64,000 nt of DNA from Obelidium mucronatum (taxonomy: Eukaryota > Chytridiomycota > Chytridiomycetes > Chytridiales > Chytriomycetaceae), in contig JAIVFH010000022.1 in the NCBI GenBank assembly GCA_025765595.1, forward strand, positions 62,001 through 126,000. The letters are read 5' to 3'. The notes beneath the pieces were generated by a model, which saw nothing but the letters and a program-made list of their open reading frames with translations, was not told where the DNA came from and ran no database searches. The position numbers were made by a program, and so were the translations under genes. Shown here piece by piece: positions 45,468 through 57,624 of the stretch (positions are counted from its first letter, which is position 1; each line of letters starts with the position of its first letter).

Positions 45468-46628
45468 GTTGCAACAACAGGAGCAACAGCAGCAAACTCT
45501 TTCTTTAGCAATAACCAGTGCGGCACCAGGAGCAGGCCCTCGAAACACTGGCTTTTTCCGACCTCCTCAGAGAACCGTGACTAATAATGTGGTGGTTGTG
45601 CCATCCTCTGAGGAAGGACACCATGACTTGCCGAGTTATGATGCTGCCATGATGACGAGCCCTACCATTATACCAGCCCGGATAGGAAGGACTGCAGGTC
45701 GCTGGACCTGACGACGGTGCTACAGCAACAGGACCTCCACGTGCGTCTACAACGCCGCCCACAACATCAACAGCAACTACAACCACAACCACACCCACCA
45801 ACGACGTCGATGGAATCGAGATTGTGAGCGCCAACGTTGTCATCCCATCTCCAACAACAGTTGAAAACGGCACCCAACAACAACCCGACAGTATAATAAC
45901 CATCCCAGAAGAATCCTTGCAAGCCATTGTAATCAGCCCACACAACCCGATCGGAAAAGATGAAATCGAACTCCGAATCAACGATCATATATCCTTGACC
46001 CCAGATCCCAGCGATAACCCACATAGCTCGTTTGTACGAGGGTTGAATCTTAATTCTGGACGGACAGGACTGTTTCCACGGCATTGTATTGTTTCGCGGG
46101 CGGCTGGAGTTGTTGTTGCTGGGTTGGGGACTGTTCCTGGAGGTGGTTTGGTGCCGTTGAATACGGATATTGGGTGGTGGAGGGAACAGGCTGTTCGGTT
46201 TAATCATGCCTTGACGAATCCGGCTAGTAATAACGGGGCAGTTGTTGTTTCAGCAGCGGGTGGAGGTGGTGGAGGTGGTGGGGGGAGATGGGGGTGCCGA
46301 TGGGATTGGAGGAACCATTTCCAATTCTGAAAAGAGCGGTGGTGGCAGTGATGGCGGTGTGGGAGTCGGAGTAGAGAATTCAGCTCTGCAAAGTCCGCCG
46401 GCGCCTGTTCCATCGCAATTGGTGTCGAGTATTGTGGCGCCTTTGGTGCCTCCGATTCGGCCGCCGCCGCAGCAGCAGCAGCAGCAGCAAGCGAATACTC
46501 GAGGTGTTGTTGTGAGTAGCGGGATTGTTGGGCCTCGACAGGCTGTTGTTGGAGGAGGGGGTGTGGTGGCAGCTGCAGCAACGGCAGTGGCTGCGGCTGT
46601 TGACGAATTGCCGTCAGCAGAGTTGTGA
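43031..46628 (+). CDS. Kelch-propeller membrane protein with cytoplasmic SH3 domain
   Basis: Exons 43031-43404, 43493-44498, 44575-44686 and one from 44763. The ectodomain has Kelch-type blades: FIGGSTSVFL, INRLIYVFGGQIMW, TIMLVYGGYTT and a GGAYYYGGGQ strand. A single transmembrane helix (AIGLGLGVALVLATAISVVY) is followed by an Arg-rich stop (RRNQNARRRRRR). The tail is Ser/Pro/Gln-rich with a PSYDAA motif and, at about 45950-46090, an SH3-like domain (DEIELRINDHISLTP then GLNLNSGRTGLFPRHCI). A weak or absent signal peptide precedes a GC-rich first exon. The tail needs three one-base frame changes, in a GGTGG repeat near 45400, near 45690 and in a G run near 46280. It suggests a receptor that couples the surface to proline-motif partners; ligand unknown. 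Confidence 0.65.
45425..45494. repeat. CAG/CAA polyglutamine repeat
   Basis: A CAG/CAA tract read as polyglutamine in the tail of the Kelch/SH3 protein, just after a GGT/GTG repeat. It is a likely place for length variation and consensus error. Confidence 0.7.
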
Positions 46629-46730
46629 TTTATATTTCTTTGTTGATTCTCGGTCTTTATTCTTTTTTGTGGGGGGGTGGTAGAATGTGCATATAGAAAT
46701 TAAAGAAAGAGCAGTAATTTTTGTTTTCTA

Positions 46731-47743
46731 CTACGCATTTTGTTTTGAGGTTGGACTCGCGGACGTGGTGACAATATTGATGTCTTCCCAGAAGGGGACC
46801 GGAAAGCCCGCCACACTGCCGTCGTTCCAAGGGCCATGGGTCCGCCGCGCGACAGCCGGCGCCGCCGCATGTGCACGCGCCGCCGTACTCGGCCGGCAAA
46901 TTTGCGGCGTCGACGGCGTCGAGCAGCGCCGCTTTATAGTTTGCGCCGAGAATCGAAATCTTGGCGACGGTTGCTTCGTCGAGCATTCCCTTGACGGCGG
47001 TCCACACGCCCTGGAAGAGCAGCGGCGCGTTGATGATGAACATGCGGCCAAGCGTTTCCGGGTAGTAGTTCTGCGCAATGTGCGTCACCTTGGCTGAGCA
47101 CCTTGCGGATACTGTTGACTAAATATTTAAAATCAATTAAAGATTTTTTCATAAATGATGCACGGATACACTAAAAAAATACAACACACATACACTGCAT
47201 CAGTGGGACATTTTTCAAATCCATAATCGTACAACTCTTATCAATAACCCTCCCCGCCTTGGCAGACACCGCCGCAAACCGATACCGCACCGTCTTTTCA
47301 TACTCTCTCACATAATACTGAACAAACCGATCCGCCGTCGTGATGCTCCCATCCAGCAGTTTCGAATTCAAATTCGACATGACTTCAAAATACACGGGTC
47401 GCCCGAGTTTATCCGTCTTGTGGTAGAAGCGCGGGTAGATTTCCATGACTTGCGCGTATTCTGGGTACCGCAGGTTCGCAACGATTTCATCCACGCCGTA
47501 GCTTTTCCGCCAGGAGAGGTAGTTGGTGAACATGAGGTGGGACTTTTCTAGGTCGTATTTACGGGCTTTGAGGAATCGGAGGAGGAGGTCGTCGGGGTGG
47601 GTTGTTGGGTCGTATTTCTGAAGTTGTGGGGAAGATTCTGGAGTAGCAGTAGATGATGGTGGTGGTGGTGTGAGGAGAAGAGCTTTGAATTTCGTGAGGG
47701 TTTCTTGGTGGTCGTCTGGAGGTGATGCTGCTGATGTGGACAT
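46731..47743 (-). CDS. SEC14: SEC14-type phosphatidylinositol/phosphatidylcholine transfer protein
   Basis: Cytosolic lipid-transfer protein of the CRAL-TRIO family that supports Golgi secretion. Exons 47743-47194 and 47111-46731, joined in phase by an 82-nt intron. Seen: the CRAL-TRIO N-terminal DDLLLRFLKARKYDLEKS, GRPVYFEVMSNLN, VSAKAGRVIDKSCTIMDLKN, THIAQNYYPETLGRMFIINA then PLLFQGVWTAVKGMLDEAT and LPAEYGGACTC, and a C-terminal GPWND as in Sec14. The order and spacing fit Sec14 well. One base must be removed near 46840 to join the CTC region to GPWND. The second exon is much more GC-rich than the first. The gene diverges from the LicD gene. Confidence 0.85.
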
Positions 47744-48163
47744 GATTGATGTATTATGATATGTTTTTTTTTTTTTTGGTTCGAAACCGAAAAAATATGT
47801 TCCAAACGTTCCAATCTATTTTTAAGCAAGTTGGGGGTTTTCAAAATTTGTTTTTTTTTGAAGTCACCGCCCGTAAATTAGTCTCTTTTCGACCATACAA
47901 TAGGTCTGATGGCAATATTCTATAGATCGAAGATGAAAAAGGATGAATTTGTCTTTATCGGCTGGCCGATCCAATGGTATACTCAGCTGATTAAAAGGAT
48001 TCTTCCAATCATTCCACATGATGCGCTGGCGACAGCTGTGCCTTGGTCCACATTAACATTTTCTTATTAATAATATTTCTTGGCATTTGTTTCTTTGTCA
48101 TTCCATTTCGGCATTTCTCAACGTTTCAACAATTTTTCAACATTTGCTTTCGTCTCTTGTTGA
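47744..48163. other. Divergent intergenic region
   Basis: 420 bp between SEC14 (minus) and the LicD-like gene (plus). It contains T-r runs near 47770 and 47850 and otherwise ordinary AT-rich sequence. No tRNA, hairpin terminator or repeat was recognised. It probably carries both promoters. Confidence 0.4.
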
Positions 48164-49313
48164 ATGCCGCCCGCCCACCGCCGCCGCCGCCGCCTTGCGC
48201 TAGCGGCGGTATTTCTTCTTACGGCCGCAGCGCACTTTTGCGGGGCTGCGCTGAGTCAGCGCGCGATGAGTCAGCACCGCTTCGCCGCGCGGCCCGCCGC
48301 CGCTGCGCCCGCCGCCGCTGAGTCAGCGGCTGTGCGCCTGGGCGCGCCCGCCGCTGCGTTCGCGCTCGTGCCCCGCGCCGCCGTGCCCCCTGCGGCGGCC
48401 AAGCCCTCGCCCGGCCGAGGCTTCACGGCCGTCGAGGCGCGGCTGGCGGCCTTCGACACGGGCCGCATTCTGGACATTCCGCTCGCCCACTTTGACCTGG
48501 ACCAACCAACGCCGGCGTTCATGACGGACGACTACTTTAGACACAACAACCAGCTGGAACAAGAAGACTCTGGAAAGTACTTTTGGGAAACGGAATGCGA
48601 TTGGAAAAGAGACGCCCAATTCGCTCCCCAAGACTTATGCATTCAGGACCGCTTACAACAGCAATGTATTCATCAAGAGTCACCCATACAACTTGACCAT
48701 TGTCCACGAATCACTCACATCCCTCCTCAAATCCTGGTCTCAATTTGCCGAAACAAACAATATCGCCTGGTGGATCGCCCATGGCGAAATGATTGGTTGG
48801 TTCTGGAATGCTCAACTCCTCCCTTGGGACCTTGATTTGGATATCCAAGTCTCCACATACCAGCTGATGAATTTAATTCAATTCAATCAAACAGTTATTG
48901 ATGGTCGGTTCTTGGTTGATGTCAATCCGTATTTGCTCAGGCGAGGTGCGATTGGATTCAATGGTATGCCTTCACAGAATGTTATCGATGCTCGTGTGGT
49001 GGATACAATAACGGGTCACTTTATGGATATCACGGGGTTATCGAGAACTACGACTGCTCGATGGGTTTCATGTAAATCTCCACACAATTATTTCCTGAAT
49101 GATGTGTTACCACTGCATGAAACAATGTTGGACGGCATCAAAGTGTGGAGACCTCATGCCCCAATAACATTGATGGAACAAGAATATGGAGGACATGTAT
49201 TGACATCCGATTATTTTGAATGGACCGATAATGACATTGTGTATCCTTTCTATTGGAACGCAACAGAAAACAAGTGGATCCATGTTCCTTCAACTATTAA
49301 TGAAGGAATATAA
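48164..49313 (+). CDS. LicD/fukutin-type phosphotransferase, type II membrane protein
   Basis: Resembles the LicD/FKTN family that transfers phosphocholine or ribitol phosphate to glycans. The N-terminus is cytoplasmic and Arg-rich (PPAHRRRRR), followed by one hydrophobic anchor (LALAAVFLLTAAAHFCGAAL) and a GC-rich Ala/Pro stem, as in Golgi type II enzymes. The catalytic domain carries AWWIAHGEMIGWFWNAQLL then PWDLDLDIQV, matching the LicD G-x-L/M-G...W-D-x-D-x-D motif, and later FMDITGL and PLHETMLDG. The frame changes by one base near 48645, between CIQD and AYNSNVFIKSHPYN. Substrate is not known; cell-wall or glycoprotein decoration is an inference. Confidence 0.75.
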
Positions 49314-49462
49314 GCTTAATTTAACTAATTTAATAAATCACAGTAATTCCTTACAATTAATACCATTGACTTTTTGCGTGCAACGTCCATTTTTGGAAAT
49401 TGGCCACCCTCAACCAAAAAAAATCAGTTTTCAAATTTAAATCACACAAACACCATCAAGGC

Positions 49463-52118
49463 ATGCAACCCACATCGAAACGGGTCGTGATTATCGGCGG
49501 TGGAATTGCGGGTCTCTCTCTTGCTCTTGCACTGAAACGGCTGAATGCAAAAGCTGCGAAACTGCGGTCTGGAGTCCACTACGATACACTGGTGATCGAG
49601 GCCAACTCGTCACCAAGTGAAGATGGAATGCACATTGTTCTCTGGCGATGGGCTCTTGAAGCCTTGATTGGCGATCTTCAAGTGGGTGGAGGTTTGAGCC
49701 GGATGGCCGCTCCGATTGTAGGATGCTCTGTAAGTACTGATATTAAGGGTTTCAATTTACACACACTCACACACAACAACTTGATATCAAAAATACAACC
49801 CAAAAGGCCCTCGATCCACTCGATATCCAAGTCCCCCTGAACCAGTTCCCGCCTCCAGCATCTCGCTTGGCGGCTTCCGCTATTGATAGCGAGTTGCCTC
49901 CACTTGTCTCTATCCGACGCTGTGATTTGATCCGACTGCTGATGCTTGCCTTGGCTGATCCAGAAATGCTGAGCGATGTGAATGTCAATGTGGACGGATC
50001 AAAGTATCTCCCTCAGTCTGCAAACAACTCTGGACTTGTTGAACCATTGCATCAAGATGAACTGGAAGCAGACTTGGCCGAAGGGAAATGGTAACATTAA
50101 AAAAAAAATCGACCAGTTGTTTTACATATCTTGCATCTTTTTTTTTTAAATACCTTGTTTAAACAGGTTTGAACGTCAAGACTTTGCCTCCCTCCTCGGC
50201 CGAAACAACTTTGTAACTGGCGAACGCATCAAACTATACTACGTACACCCTGAAACCGGAAAAGTGACTGTCGAATTCCGATCCGGAAGGACAGAAGTTT
50301 GCGACATGCTCGTTGGCGCCGACGGCACAAACTCATCTGTTCGCAAACTAATGTACCTCAACGTGACCAAACAACGTAGCCTCTTACCCCCCATCAGTCC
50401 TACCTCGTCTACTCCTTCGAACGCCGCTGGCGGCTCGCACCCGCGGCCCGCGGAATACTCGGGAGCCGCTGTTTTCTGTGGAGTTACAAGACTCCATGTT
50501 CCCCCGACGGATGCCCCGGACACTCTTGAAGCATCCAAGAAACCAATTGAAGACTTGCGTCGTTTCGATGTCCAAGAATTTGTGCCGGACGGCCGCAGTG
50601 TTACGATCCATGGAACTGTCAAGGGTGGTTGGTTTGGGTGTACTAATTTGGGTAATGGGCTGCTCGGATGGCGGTTGATTGTCCCACAAGAAGAAAAGGG
50701 GGGTATCGCTGCTGGTTTCGCTGCAATGAAGAACCGGGAGCTCATGAACGAGGCCATCAAGACGAACCCGACAACGGGGAGCAATATCATGAGTATGATG
50801 GGGGGTCCCAATTCGCTGGTGGATCAAGGTGTTCAGAGGAAACTTGACGCGGTTGAATACGGATGAGACGAGTGCAGAGGATAAATGGAATTCATCGACT
50901 TCGGTTACGAGAAAGCCCGGGAAGCTGAGAATGGCGGATACCACGCCCAGTATTGACGATGAAGATGATGCTGGGGAGGGAACTTCCAAGGTTGAACAAG
51001 AAGGCGATGATGATGACGATGAATCCAGTTCTGCGAGAAAGTCCCGTCGTGGTCGGCCGTTCCATTGACATGTCTGCCCTTCAATCCGCATTGAAACCAA
51101 ACAACAATGTCCCCCCAAGACTTTTCAGTGCAAGCGAACTAGACAATCGACCAAAATCAAGTCCATCCCGAGCCACTTTTGTCCCCTCCTCCCTCTTTGC
51201 CGCGCCGAACCCACTCACAGGCGCTGAAATCAGAGGCCTCGCCCTCAAATACGCCGAACCAGAAAACTTCCCAGTAAGGGCTTTTTTTTCATTTAATTTA
51301 TTCCAATTTATTTTTTAATTTTTTTAAAATTTTGGTTACCCCCCTCTCTGTCTTTTTTTTTATATAGCATCCAATCTATGCAATCATTGCCCGCACAGAT
51401 CCATACCTAACCACCCTCCAAGACACAACCGACCTCGCCGACAACCCCTTGGAAACATTCACCCTCCCCAACCCACTCGGCGCCGGGTTCCCGAACCCCC
51501 CGAACCTGCACAGGGGCCGTGTGATCCTGATTGGAGATGCCGCACACCCTGTCACTGTAAACGCGAACGGCAGTCTCGCGCCGGGGCTGGCTGTGACGGA
51601 TGCCGTGACGCTTGCGAAGCTGGTTGCAAAGTATACAGGACCCGCGGTGGGTGGATCGAGGGGAGGATGAGATTTTGACGCCGGATGGGTCTTTTAATGA
51701 TGGGTTTGATAAGTTTATGGCGGCGGCGGCTACCGCTGGTGTTCCTGCTGGAGGAGGTGGTGGTGGTGGTGGTGAAGATGATGACGATGATGATGTGGTG
51801 GACCCCAAGATCCGTCATGAGCGGACAGTGTTTGAGCGGATTGCGCAAGAGTTTGATCGTGAGCGGTGTGGGTTGGCGGCTGAGGTGATGAAGGAGGCGA
51901 GAAGTGAGAGTGGGCGGTTTAACGGTCCTTTGGGAGCGAAAGCGTTGATTAATAATAGTGTTGTCAAGAGTTTGTGGAGGATGGGGAAGGGTGTTGTCAA
52001 GAATGCTACTTCTTCGGGGAACAGTGGGAAGGAGACTGTGAATGAGGAGACGGAGACGTATGTGTCGTTGATGAAGAGAGGTGCTGTCAAGGAAGGGCTT
52101 CCGTCGCTGTCTGTGTGA
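49463..52118 (+). CDS. FAD-dependent aromatic-ring-type monooxygenase
   Basis: Class A flavoprotein monooxygenase. It shows the three FAD motifs in order: the Rossmann GxGxxG (RVVIIGGGIAGLSLALAL), the DG motif (LVGADGTNSSVRKLM), and the GD motif (GRVILIGDAAHPVTVNANG). Start is ATG 49463. Introns lie near 49732-49808, 50092-50166 and 51272-51367. After the DG motif comes a family-typical beta sheet (VTIHGTVKGGWFGCTNLG). The part between about 50850 and 51060 is a long acidic insertion with frame changes near 50850 and 51040, and there is another near 51650, after the GD motif. The C-terminal helix region ends at 52118. The substrate cannot be predicted; there is no secondary-metabolite core gene nearby. 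Confidence 0.75.
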
Positions 52119-52259
52119 GTTGTGTGCTGTTTTTTTTTTTGGTTGTTGTACCGTATACTCTTTTTCCCTCCACTTTTTTTTTCAATCGAATATCGCGTCG
52201 CACAAGAGAACGAAAAAAAAAATAGATTATAAAATAGTTTCATCTTTTTTTGTATTATG

Positions 52260-55200
52260 TCAAGCTTCCAACTGGCCAGAAGCAATAGCCGCTTCCGTTT
52301 CAGTAACTTCATCAGTCATCATTTTAACTCTAAGCAACGCTTGCCTCGCCAATTCAATCTTTCCGTTAGATTTGAACACGAGCGCGATTTTTTTCGTCGC
52401 TACAATGCTCTCTTTGACGGTTTCCAAGTATTCTACAAATATAAACTTTAAAAAAAAAGCGACCAAAAAACTAGAATTAAAAAAAACACGTACTGGTAAT
52501 CGTCAATTGTTTAGATTCCACCATCGCGCCCAAAACACTCATCCGAAGTTCATATCCCATCTTCTTATCCAACAACTCCTCAGGGACTGGCTTTTTGTGA
52601 GACGCAATCTGAGCTGTGAGAGATTCGAGTTCATGGTACAATACTTCACTGGATGCAATTGCATCAGGACTTTTTTTTTGGTCATGAGCCCCGAAAAGAG
52701 TAACATTAGATGGAGTTTTGATCAAAATATACGGCAACGTACTTGAGAAACTCAAATTCTACTTGTTCGATATCCACTGCATCCCCAGAAAGGTACCGCC
52801 GAAGGGACAGGAGTACTTGCTTTCTTTGTACTGGTCTGCGACGGGACAGGAGAGGCTCCTCGCGATGAAGCTGCTGTATCCAGTGCCAGTTGATTTCGGT
52901 GGTTCCAGTGTCTGACTGCCTCGCGTGGATCCCGCCACAGAAGAAACTCCAGCTGTTGTAGGAACACCAACAGGAGTCGAAGCTCTTGCTGGAACGGCCG
53001 ATGCTTCAACAAATTGTGGAGTAGAGGCTGGAGTCGATGGTCGTGGAAGATCTTGTTGTGGCGTATGTTGGTGCTGCGGTTGATGCTGTTGCTGCGGTTG
53101 AGCTGGCGGCGGCGGCTGCAGTGCCGCAGTTTGTCCACTGAAATCAATGACAACCCATCGCTCCTCTTTGACGATTATTTCTGGCTTCAAAATCGGAACT
53201 CGGACTCTTAATTTGACTTCCAACTTCCCACCTACAACCTTCCTTGGGTTTGTGCCGTCTACAAGCTGAAGATACGGGTATTTTAAAAAAACCCCATCAA
53301 CACAAAGAAAAGGGCTTACATCAACGACTTCATGAATCTCAACCTTAGTCAGAAGGCTGTTTAGTCCAATTGACGCACGTCCAATGTGAACAGGCTTCGA
53401 AAATAGAGAAATCCCACCCCATCCTTTGGCTTGATGATAAACATCAAATACGGCGCGCTTTCTTTCCAAATGACGATGGAAAGCTCTTACAGTGCGATCA
53501 ATTCTGACCTTCTTTGCATAGCCATACTCTGAAAAGAAAAAAGACAACCAAAAGAATCAGACATCCAACAAACGAACGACGGCTAAAACACAAACCTGGA
53601 CACATATTCTTTGAAATCGCACCACTTTGACCTCTCCCATCAGCCGCCTTCCCAGACTCTTCCAATGGCCATCCGATATCAAATGCCACATAAGTTTCCA
53701 AATCGTTACTCAAAACGCCCGATCCTTTGGGAGGGGTCAAGTCAAACCCTCTCACAACAGATACTTCCAATTCCTCAGGACCCAACTCTGGACACGATTT
53801 TTCCACCTCGTAACACACAACTTCATACTTGAAGCTCGGGAACACGCTAATGGAACCCGCAGGGCCATCACTCGCTGTTATTAGAGTTTCAAGGACTTGC
53901 AGGTCGCTTTGGTATAGTTTCTTTCGTTTATGGTATTCTACGGCTTGCGGTTTTTGGTTGCTCTTGAGGAGATGGTGGGCGACTTGGGTGCATGATTCGA
54001 TTTGGTTTTGGAGTTGGTCACGGAGTTGAAGGAGGAGAGGTTTTGTGTTGGCGGTAAGGGATGGCGTGAAGGATGCTGCTGTAGCGAGTGAAGGAGTCGT
54101 GGGTTGTTGCTGGCCTAGTGGCAACTGTCGCAACGACGTAGAAGGCGTTGCGTAAGCCGATGTTTGTGAAAGAGTTGGTGTGGCAGCTTGCTTGGGCGAG
54201 ATTGTGGCAGGTGGTCTTTTGACAGGTGTTGTTGGTGCGGGGGCGGCTTTGGCGACAGGAGGGGCTGCGGCAGCAGCAGCTGGAGGGGGTGTTGGAGGGA
54301 TGGAAGGTAGCTTGAATGTAGCTGGAATGATTCCTCCTGCTTCAGCCAAGTCTATCGTTTCTTGCATAGACTTTGAAACAATGAGCATTTCTCGGGCTTT
54401 TTGAGTGTCTCCACGAGATTTGAAAGCCAGTGCAGCTTGTTTATATTCAATTTGTCTCCTTTTGAGTTCTTGTAGAGTATGTGATGAGACAGGAACAGAT
54501 GTTGGTAACGATGACGTGTCACTTAGTTCTCTCAAGATTGCGTCTTCATCCTGCTCAACATCAGCCACAACTTCAACATTGTCGGAAATAGATTCAGATG
54601 GTTGAGTCTGTGGGAGAGGTGGAGAAGACTCATTGACAAGTTCGTCATAACGCCGTTCCAATGCTGCAATAGCCCTGTTCGCCTCCGTCGCGCCAAACAT
54701 GTCTCCACTAGTCTTTGCATTAATAGCTTTGAGTTTGGCCAAATCAATATACTTGTGAACCATTTCTGGTTGGGTGCATTTGAGTTGCTGTTCGAGAGGC
54801 AGAGATGTATCAGACTCAAGAACGGTAGTACTACCGCAGGTGCAGAAGGAGTTGAAAGCGACATTCCACGCATGATTTCAGCCAATTCATCGTCATTATC
54901 TTCGGTGTGAGGAACACTGGGTTGCTGCTTGTGGATTTGCTTGACCGTACTCCCTTCAGTCGTCGTCACCACCACCCCCAACCAAGTGAAGCTCTCGTAA
55001 CAAATCAGGATCGTTTAAATCCGCGTCTGTTAGCTCAACTTCGGGTTCAACAAAGTCATCGATAATCGGGACTTCGAATTCAACTAAGCCACTGTCAACT
55101 GCAAGCTTTGCTTTGCTTTTGGTTGCAACAGAAGCCTGCTTCGGAGCTGATTTAGCTGCTGGCTTGAGATTCATAGACTGCTGAAGACCCGCTAATTCAG

Positions 55201-55397
55201 CCTAAAGGAACCGGGTTATTATTCAACTTGAGCATATCCAACTTCACCATAAGCGCCGCGTCATTCTCCAGGTCCGCATCGTTGATCCGAAGATTTTCCA
55301 CATCGTCGAAGCCGCCTCCTGCGGGAAAGTCATCCGCGTTTGAAGCAGCAGGTGTCCCTTTTTTGCTGGTGGTGTTTCCGGACCCAAACCACGACAT
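52260..55397 (-). CDS. CC2D1/Lgd-like C2-domain protein
   Basis: Homologue of animal CC2D1A/B (Lgd), which binds ESCRT-III Snf7/CHMP4 and regulates endosomal sorting. Start ATG at 55395-55397 (MSWFGSGNTTSKKG). Order seen: acidic N-terminal segments, DM14-type helical repeats (YKQAALAFKSRGDTQKARE; then a KLKAINAKTSGD copy and an EYHKRKKLYQSDL copy), a Pro/Ala linker, a C2 domain from EELEVSVVRGFDL through KKVRIDRTVRAF to GKLEVKLRVRVP, a Gln-rich linker, and the helical C-terminus ALLRVKMMTDEVTETEAA. This order matches CC2D1. Frame slips of one base occur near 54850, 54965 and 55195. Introns lie near 53530-53590, 53275-53320 and 52450-52490. Confidence 0.8.
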
Positions 55398-56000
55398 TTT
55401 ATACGATTGATTTATTGTTCACGATTCAAACCGTCGCATAAACTTAGCACCAAATACTTTGCCTGCAATCTGCTTTGCTTGGGCTGCGACAATCTCATCC
55501 ATTCCACCAATCACACGCGTGTCCTACGGCTCAAAGAGGCCCTGCTCCAACACCCCACTCAACCACTTCAAGAATGCGATGCTAAAAGGAGGGCCTGCAT
55601 AGCTTGAGCCCGACACGGGTGTAATCACTCGATTTGGAAAGGCATCTTGGTTCTTAACGTCAATAGCCTGTGATAGTGGCCAGAATCGAGGCCATTACAA
55701 CGTTACGCCATTTTTATATCCACATAATCGCGCCATAGAATTTGAAATCAGAAATAAATTATGTATTATTATATATATAATATTATCGTGTTTATTTATT
55801 GAGACTATTAATTTTGTGGCTGTGCTCAGTGGACTGCACATCCACATGCTAATATAAAGAGTGTCCAATTCACTGCTTTGTTCCTTCAACCACACTCAAA
55901 ATAATGCTTTGGATGTTCTTGGAAGCACTACTCCCACACTCACCCCTTCACCTCATCTCCCATCAGTATCCCACCAACACAAACACTACCGCCCAACAAA
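55398..56000. other. Divergent intergenic region
   Basis: 603 bp between the CC2D1-like gene (minus) and BCS1 (plus). It contains only short frames with no recognised protein and an AT-rich stretch with tatatata near 55770. No tRNA or repeat was recognised. A small gene cannot be ruled out. Confidence 0.4.
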
Positions 56001-57587
56001 ATGGGTCCCAGTGGGTTCTCAAACGACCTCTTCGGAACGGGAATTGGGCTAATGGTGGCCAGCGCCTTCCTGACTCTTCTCCAGACACAATTGGTTTAGT
56101 GCTTGGGAACATGCCAGGCAGTGCACACGCCGAAGTTTACGTCGAAAGTGATGATGAAGCTTTTTCGTATCTGGTTGAGTACTTGGCAACGAATCCCCAC
56201 TTGATAAAAGAACGGTACACTCTACTGGAAACCATTGTCGGCTATATCAAATTCTTGTTAAGCGTTCCATTTGAATTGGTACGTGTCCTAAACGGTTGGT
56301 GTTAGTGTTTTTGATAGTCCGCCAAATAGAAAAAAAGGAAGATTCCGTCTTACTCGTCGAATAATTCTGCTCGATCAGTCATTTGTAAAACCGCTTACGA
56401 AAATAAGGAGACCAAGAAACCTTCCGTGTTTTACGTTCCAAACGATGGGACGTATTCTGTTATGCATCAAGGAACAGACATTTCATTCTCTATCACTTCC
56501 GACGAAAAACCAATTAAGTCAGGAAACCCTAGTCATGGCGGCTCTGACGATGAAGACCGCCCTGAAGCGATCACGTCCGGTTCAAAGAAAACCACTATTA
56601 TTCTATCATCATATTCACGCACCGACGGAGCAACAAAAATCCAGGACCTCATTCAAACATCTATCGACGCATTCTTTGCAAAAAACCAAGGAAAAACGTC
56701 CGTGTTTGCTTTGGAAGGAACATGGGGTCATGAGTTCCGCCGATTCGTATCTCGACAGAGCCGACAGATGGATTCTATTATCTTGAATCCGGAACTCAAG
56801 TCCACCATCATCAAGGATGTCGAAAATTTTCTCCAATCAGAAAATTGGTATCAGTCAATGGGAATTCCCTACCGGCGCGGCTACATTCTACATGGACCTC
56901 CTGGAACTGGAAAGACCAGCTTCATTTTTGCATTGGCTGGTCATTTGAAGATGGATTTGAGTCTGGTGAATTTAACGTTACCCAATCTGACTGATTCTGA
57001 GTTGGCTTCCGCCCTCTGCGATAGTCCTCAGAACAGTATACTTGTGTTTGAGGATATTGACGTCGCTATGGCAAAGAAGAAGAAGAAGAAAGGAGGGGAT
57101 GGAGATAACGATGAGTCAAGTGAATCACGAGTTACTCTCTCTGGTCCTTTTGAATGCATTGGATGGGTTGATTGCTCAGGAAGGGAGGATTGTGTTCATG
57201 ACGACAAACAACATTGGGTCCTTGCCCGCGGCTTTATTGAGGCCGGGCCGCGTTGATAGGAGGTTTCATTTCCCAAACGCGACTGTTGATGTCGCTATTG
57301 GGCTCTTTGTTCGTTTCTATGGATTGACGCTGGGTGTGGAGGAGGCCTACCGGATTGGGTCCGTCGTCGTTGAGAAGCTCCTCATTCCTGAGAAAGAATA
57401 CGGTATCGCTCAGCTCCAGGGATTTTATTCTCGCCACCGCGACGATCCGGCTGGAATAATTGATTGCGTTGATGATTTTTTAAAGGAGATTCAAGAACAG
57501 CAACAGTCCGAACTCCAAGACCAAGAAGACAGGGATAAATCAGAGAAAGAAACATCAGAGAAAAAAGAAGAAAGCAAAGAAGAGTAA
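56001..57587 (+). CDS. BCS1: Mitochondrial AAA ATPase BCS1
   Basis: Inner-membrane AAA chaperone that inserts the Rieske protein into complex III. The start at ATG 56001 gives SNDLFGTGIGLMVASAFL, a good match to the single N-terminal transmembrane segment of Bcs1. Then comes the BCS1-specific region (VESDDEAFSYLVEYL), an intron at about 56280-56331, and the AAA domain: SENWYQSMGIPYRRGYILH then GPPGTGKTSF (Walker A), ILVFEDIDVAM (Walker B), NALDGLIAQEGRIVFMTTNN and RPGRVDRRF (arginine region). A lysine run follows Walker B. The C-terminus is a charged Gln/Glu/Lys tail. One-base frame changes are needed near 56095 and near 57150, where an extra C splits TLSG from LLNALDG. Confidence 0.85.
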
Positions 57588-57624
57588 TACAACAAAGTAT
57601 GATGATGCAATAATAAATTTTAAT

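Noticed and set aside
44860..45548. Antisense frames with Cys or Pro/Ala runs over the Kelch tail
   Set aside because: Produced by CAG/CAA and GGT repeats read on the other strand.
55407..55607. Small frame (66 aa) in the CC2D1-BCS1 spacer
   Set aside because: No recognisable features, and length is within chance for this composition.
55904..56280. Upstream ATG 55904 as BCS1 start
   Set aside because: It gives a His/Pro-rich N-terminus in the wrong frame; ATG 56001 gives the expected transmembrane segment.
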